Part shown: positions 61,862-64,000 of the stretch, piece after piece | How positions within the stretch are numbered: position 1 is the first letter of the stretch | Layout: the number at the start of each line of letters is the position of its first letter | Source: Acidimicrobiales bacterium | Lineage (GTDB): Bacteria > Actinomycetota > Acidimicrobiia > Acidimicrobiales > RAAP-2 | Assembly: GCA_015478655.1 (NCBI GenBank) | Contig: JADMIJ010000010.1 | Location: forward strand, 1 to 64,000 | Reading direction: 5' to 3' | Length of the DNA stretch: 64,000 nt | Translations under genes and position numbers: made by a program | The notes under the pieces: generated by a model | Databases searched by the model: none | What the model saw: the letters and a program-made list of their open reading frames with translations, nothing else | Told to the model about the DNA's origin: nothing

Positions 61862-64000
<2,139 letters not shown>

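Overview
The window is about 64 kb of high-GC DNA from an actinobacterium. The best fit is a deep-branching lineage such as Acidimicrobiia. The evidence is a mycothiol ligase (MshC-type), an F420-type reductase, a phosphatidylinositol mannoside (PIM) locus, a DUF222-HNH protein, many GTG starts and probable leaderless promoters. In the right half the gene order thrS - HIT - pgsA-like - acyltransferase - pimA - pdxS - pdxT - yebC - ruvCAB - yajC - secD - secF - rel follows the classical actinobacterial order known from Mycobacterium. It carries several insertions that are not part of that order.

Left part (1-9 kb): a surface-glycan or accessory region with a family 2 glycosyltransferase, a small zinc-ribbon protein, a membrane-anchored endonuclease/exonuclease/phosphatase-family protein, a secreted family 16 glycoside hydrolase, a one-span membrane protein, a GT4 glycosyltransferase and a 797-residue polytopic membrane protein. 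An 835-base stretch (831-1665) holds no gene I can support.

Middle part (9-38 kb): catabolic and accessory genes on both strands. They include a sulfatase interrupted by one in-frame TAA inside its active-site signature, a D-aminoacylase-type amidohydrolase, a cytochrome P450, a HAD phosphatase, a PIG-L deacetylase, a TauE-like permease, several SDR enzymes, a DrrAB-type ABC exporter followed by a reductase gene fragment, an ECF-type sigma factor with a SnoaL-like tail, glyoxalase-fold proteins and a TetR/nitronate monooxygenase pair divergent from an aldehyde dehydrogenase. An acyl-CoA-dehydrogenase-like oxygenase with two NTF2-fold proteins and an enoyl reductase follow. Two secreted proteins, 9 kb apart, share the same roughly 42-residue repeat built around GYWLVASDGG.

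Right part (38-64 kb): the conserved core. Mycothiol ligase lies directly after an F420-dependent NADP reductase-like gene. The PIM lipid locus follows thrS and contains a PAS-PAS-PAS-GGDEF diguanylate cyclase, start-stop coupled to the acyltransferase and 4 bases before pimA. An M48 peptidase with a disordered Arg/Asn/Gly-rich head and a divergent MarR/YceI pair come next, with two copies of the same operator between MarR and YceI. The window then runs through vitamin B6 synthesis (pdxST), yebC, Holliday-junction processing (ruvCAB), queuosine synthesis (queA-tgt), Sec translocase accessory subunits (yajC-secDF) and ends inside a Rel/Spo (p)ppGpp enzyme.

Most calls rest on motifs read directly from the translated sequence. 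Start codons are often uncertain, and no database search could be run.
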